Positions 47,513 through 48,671 of a DNA stretch of 48,671 nucleotides are shown one piece after another. The position numbers were made by a program, and so were the translations under genes. The stretch is from Fidelibacterota bacterium (lineage in GTDB: Bacteria > Fidelibacterota > Marinisomatia > Marinisomatales > JABMOV01): assembly GCA_013203145.1 (NCBI GenBank), contig JABMOV010000021.1, positions 74,059 through 122,729 of the forward strand, in the 5' to 3' direction. Within the stretch, counting starts at the first letter, position 1. Every line of letters begins with the position of its first letter. Below the pieces are notes generated by a model that had not been told where the DNA came from, did not search any database, and saw only the letters and a list, made by a program, of their open reading frames with translations.

Positions 47513-48567
47513 TTCTTAATATAACTATCAAATCCTTCGGATTTTAATTCAGAAAAAGTGCTATCAGAATTACGCACGATCAATAACCCTTCCGAATCTT
47601 CTAACGCATTAATAAATCGTATTCCAGCTTCCGGCTCCATTACCAAGAGCATGGTTGCTAGCCCATCTGCCATCATGCACGTAGGTGTAATAACGGTTGC
47701 AGAGCTTACCACGCTTTTTGTTGGATAACCTGTTTGAGGATTAATAACATGACTATAAAGCTCATCTTTATAAATAGTATAATTCCTGTAATCTCCTGAG
47801 GTTGCCATACTAGTATTACTTAAACCCACTATACTGTACAATGATACTCCAGGCATTGAATTTAATGCAGGAGAATCAATGCCAATTGACCAGAGATTGT
47901 CTTGTTGGTTTTTTCCAGAACAACGAATTTCTCCACCGATTTCCACCAAATAATTTGCAAACGAATTGGAGTTTAACAAATTCGCAATAGCGTCAACGCC
48001 ATATCCTTTGGCGATGGCGTTCACATCTATTTGGAGAGTTGGTTTCAGTTTTCGGAATTTATTTATATCCAATTCAAAGTATTGAGAACCAATGTGTGAA
48101 AGAACAGAATCAATTTTTTGTTGGCTTGGTGGTTGCCAATCATGATCCTTCTCACTATAACGAAACCCCCAAAGAGTTACTAATGGCATAACGGTGATAT
48201 CAAATAATCCATTTGACTGCTGCGATAATTGCTTTGCTTTGGATAAAACACGGTGAAAATCCTGTGACACCGAAAACCAATTATCACTTTGCAAATCATT
48301 CAATTTTGATATTTCTGATTCATGATCATACGTAGACATTTGCCTGTTTATTTCAACTAATACTGAATCAATTTCATTTTTAATCCTATTGGATTTTGAA
48401 TGAATATCTCGATCTACTACTGTAATAGAATAAGTTGTTCCCATGGTTTCACCAACAAAACGAAACACTTTCTTTTCAGCGTCACAACCTATAATTAGAA
48501 ATAGTGTGAAAAGAAAAAAGCCCAGGTTGTGAGCTTTTTTAATAAAAAGAATCAATTTTTCAATCAT
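47509..48567 (-). CDS. apbE: FAD:protein FMN transferase (lipoprotein)
   Basis: Attaches FMN covalently to threonine in NqrB and NqrC on the periplasmic side. 352 residues from the ATG at 48567. A lipoprotein signal peptide ends in LIIGC (Cys27). ApbE motifs are MGTTYSI, DVNAIAKGYGVD, EIGGEIRCSG, SGDYRNY, HVINPQTGYP and TPTCMMADGLAT, the last with the Mg-binding Asp. An ATG 10 codons upstream would overlap nqrF and is unlikely. It lies seven bases past nqrF, in the order seen in nqr operons, and meets nqrM at its stop. Confidence 0.94.
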   Translation of the reverse strand: MIEKLILFIKKAHNLGFFLFTLFLIIGCDAEKKVFRFVGETMGTTYSITVVDRDIHSKSNRIKNEIDSVLVEINRQMSTYDHESEISKLNDLQSDNWFSVSQDFHRVLSKAKQLSQQSNGLFDITVMPLVTLWGFRYSEKDHDWQPPSQQKIDSVLSHIGSQYFELDINKFRKLKPTLQIDVNAIAKGYGVDAIANLLNSNSFANYLVEIGGEIRCSGKNQQDNLWSIGIDSPALNSMPGVSLYSIVGLSNTSMATSGDYRNYTIYKDELYSHVINPQTGYPTKSVVSSATVITPTCMMADGLATMLLVMEPEAGIRFINALEDSEGLLIVRNSDSTFSELKSEGFDSYIKN

Positions 48568-48574
48568 ATTTAGA

Positions 48575-48671
48575 TTAACCAAATTTATCGTATGCAATCA
48601 TATCAGTCTCGACACCTAAATCATACAATACGCGATCAACGGCATCAATCATCGGAGGAGGTCCCCACATA
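48575..48671 (-). CDS. nqrF: Na+-NQR subunit F, C-terminal end (5' part outside window)
   Basis: NADH-oxidising subunit of Na+-translocating NADH:quinone reductase. Only the last ~31 codons are seen: [20 protein letters not shown] then [11 protein letters not shown], stop at 48577-48575. The family's NADH-domain end reads xCGPPxM…AVxxxLxxLGVExxxIxxDxFG, which fits apart from Trp in place of the Cys before GPP. The apbE neighbour and the nqrM-like gene support the call. The remaining nqr genes would lie beyond the window. Confidence 0.85.
   Translation of the reverse strand, partial: MWGPPPMIDAVDRVLYDLGVETDMIAYDKFG

Noticed and set aside
48568..48597. Longer apbE start at 48597
   Set aside because: It would overlap nqrF; starting at 48567 gives a proper lipoprotein signal peptide.
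1..48671. tRNA, rRNA, riboswitch, CRISPR, IS element or prophage
   Set aside because: No gap is long enough for most of these, no cloverleaf-like or regularly spaced repeat pattern was seen, and no transposase or integrase motifs occur. Short riboswitch-like folds cannot be excluded by eye.

Overview
The window is an AT-rich, gene-dense bacterial segment. All recognised genes lie on the minus strand except one small plus-strand gene (nqrM-like, 47270-47512). It begins inside dnaK and ends inside the last codons of nqrF. No rRNA, tRNA, CRISPR array, transposon or gene-free gap over 300 bases was seen. Type IX secretion genes (PorU-like C25 peptidase, PorV-like barrel), a menaquinone pathway, Na+-NQR parts and a Ccm cytochrome c system indicate a Gram-negative, respiring, probably marine member of the FCB superphylum. 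Candidatus Marinimicrobia (SAR406) or a relative is my best guess. That assignment is an inference and would need marker-gene phylogeny.

Layout in the direction of transcription, from high to low coordinates. (1) 47186-48671: nqrF end, apbE (flavin loading of Na+-NQR) and, convergent with it, nqrM (metal-centre maturation). (2) 38149-47185: an NhaD-type antiporter, cobalamin adenosyltransferase, a DHH phosphoesterase, ispH, pdxS, pdxT, dxs and the large subunit of a B12-dependent acyl-CoA mutase. (3) 30643-38136: ccmE, ccmF, a CcmI-like piece, ccmA, B, C and D, an archaeal-type GAPDH homologue, a glyoxalase II-like hydrolase and metF. (4) 24822-30642: tilS, hpt, ftsH, folP and cdaA. (5) 17548-24818: thioesterase (menI), menF, menD, menB, menA, menC, menE. 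(6) 11023-17457: porU-like, porV-like and an FnIII lipoprotein. (7) 1-10920: a ZIP metal transporter, prfB (programmed +1 frameshift), lysS, two LolC/E-type permeases, lolD, clpC and dnaK.

The genes suggest respiration built on menaquinone, c-type cytochromes and a sodium cycle: Na+-NQR with its maturation factors, next to a Na+/H+ antiporter. B12 handling (adenosyltransferase plus mutase) and isoprenoid genes (dxs, ispH), which feed the menaquinone side chain, are linked to it. Many neighbouring genes overlap by 1-11 bases (ATGA, TTGA, TAATG, TAGTG), so translation is probably coupled. Starts are unusually varied, with several TTG and GTG starts.

The most notable system is the ccm cluster. 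Its CcmE carries CxxxY instead of the usual heme-binding HxxxY, and no ccmG or ccmH is present, which matches the rare variant Ccm system ('System I*') known from Desulfovibrio and archaea. Other points of interest are the opposite-strand nqrM, the archaeal-type GAPDH, two short leader ORFs with good ribosome binding sites, and a small family of intergenic repeats.
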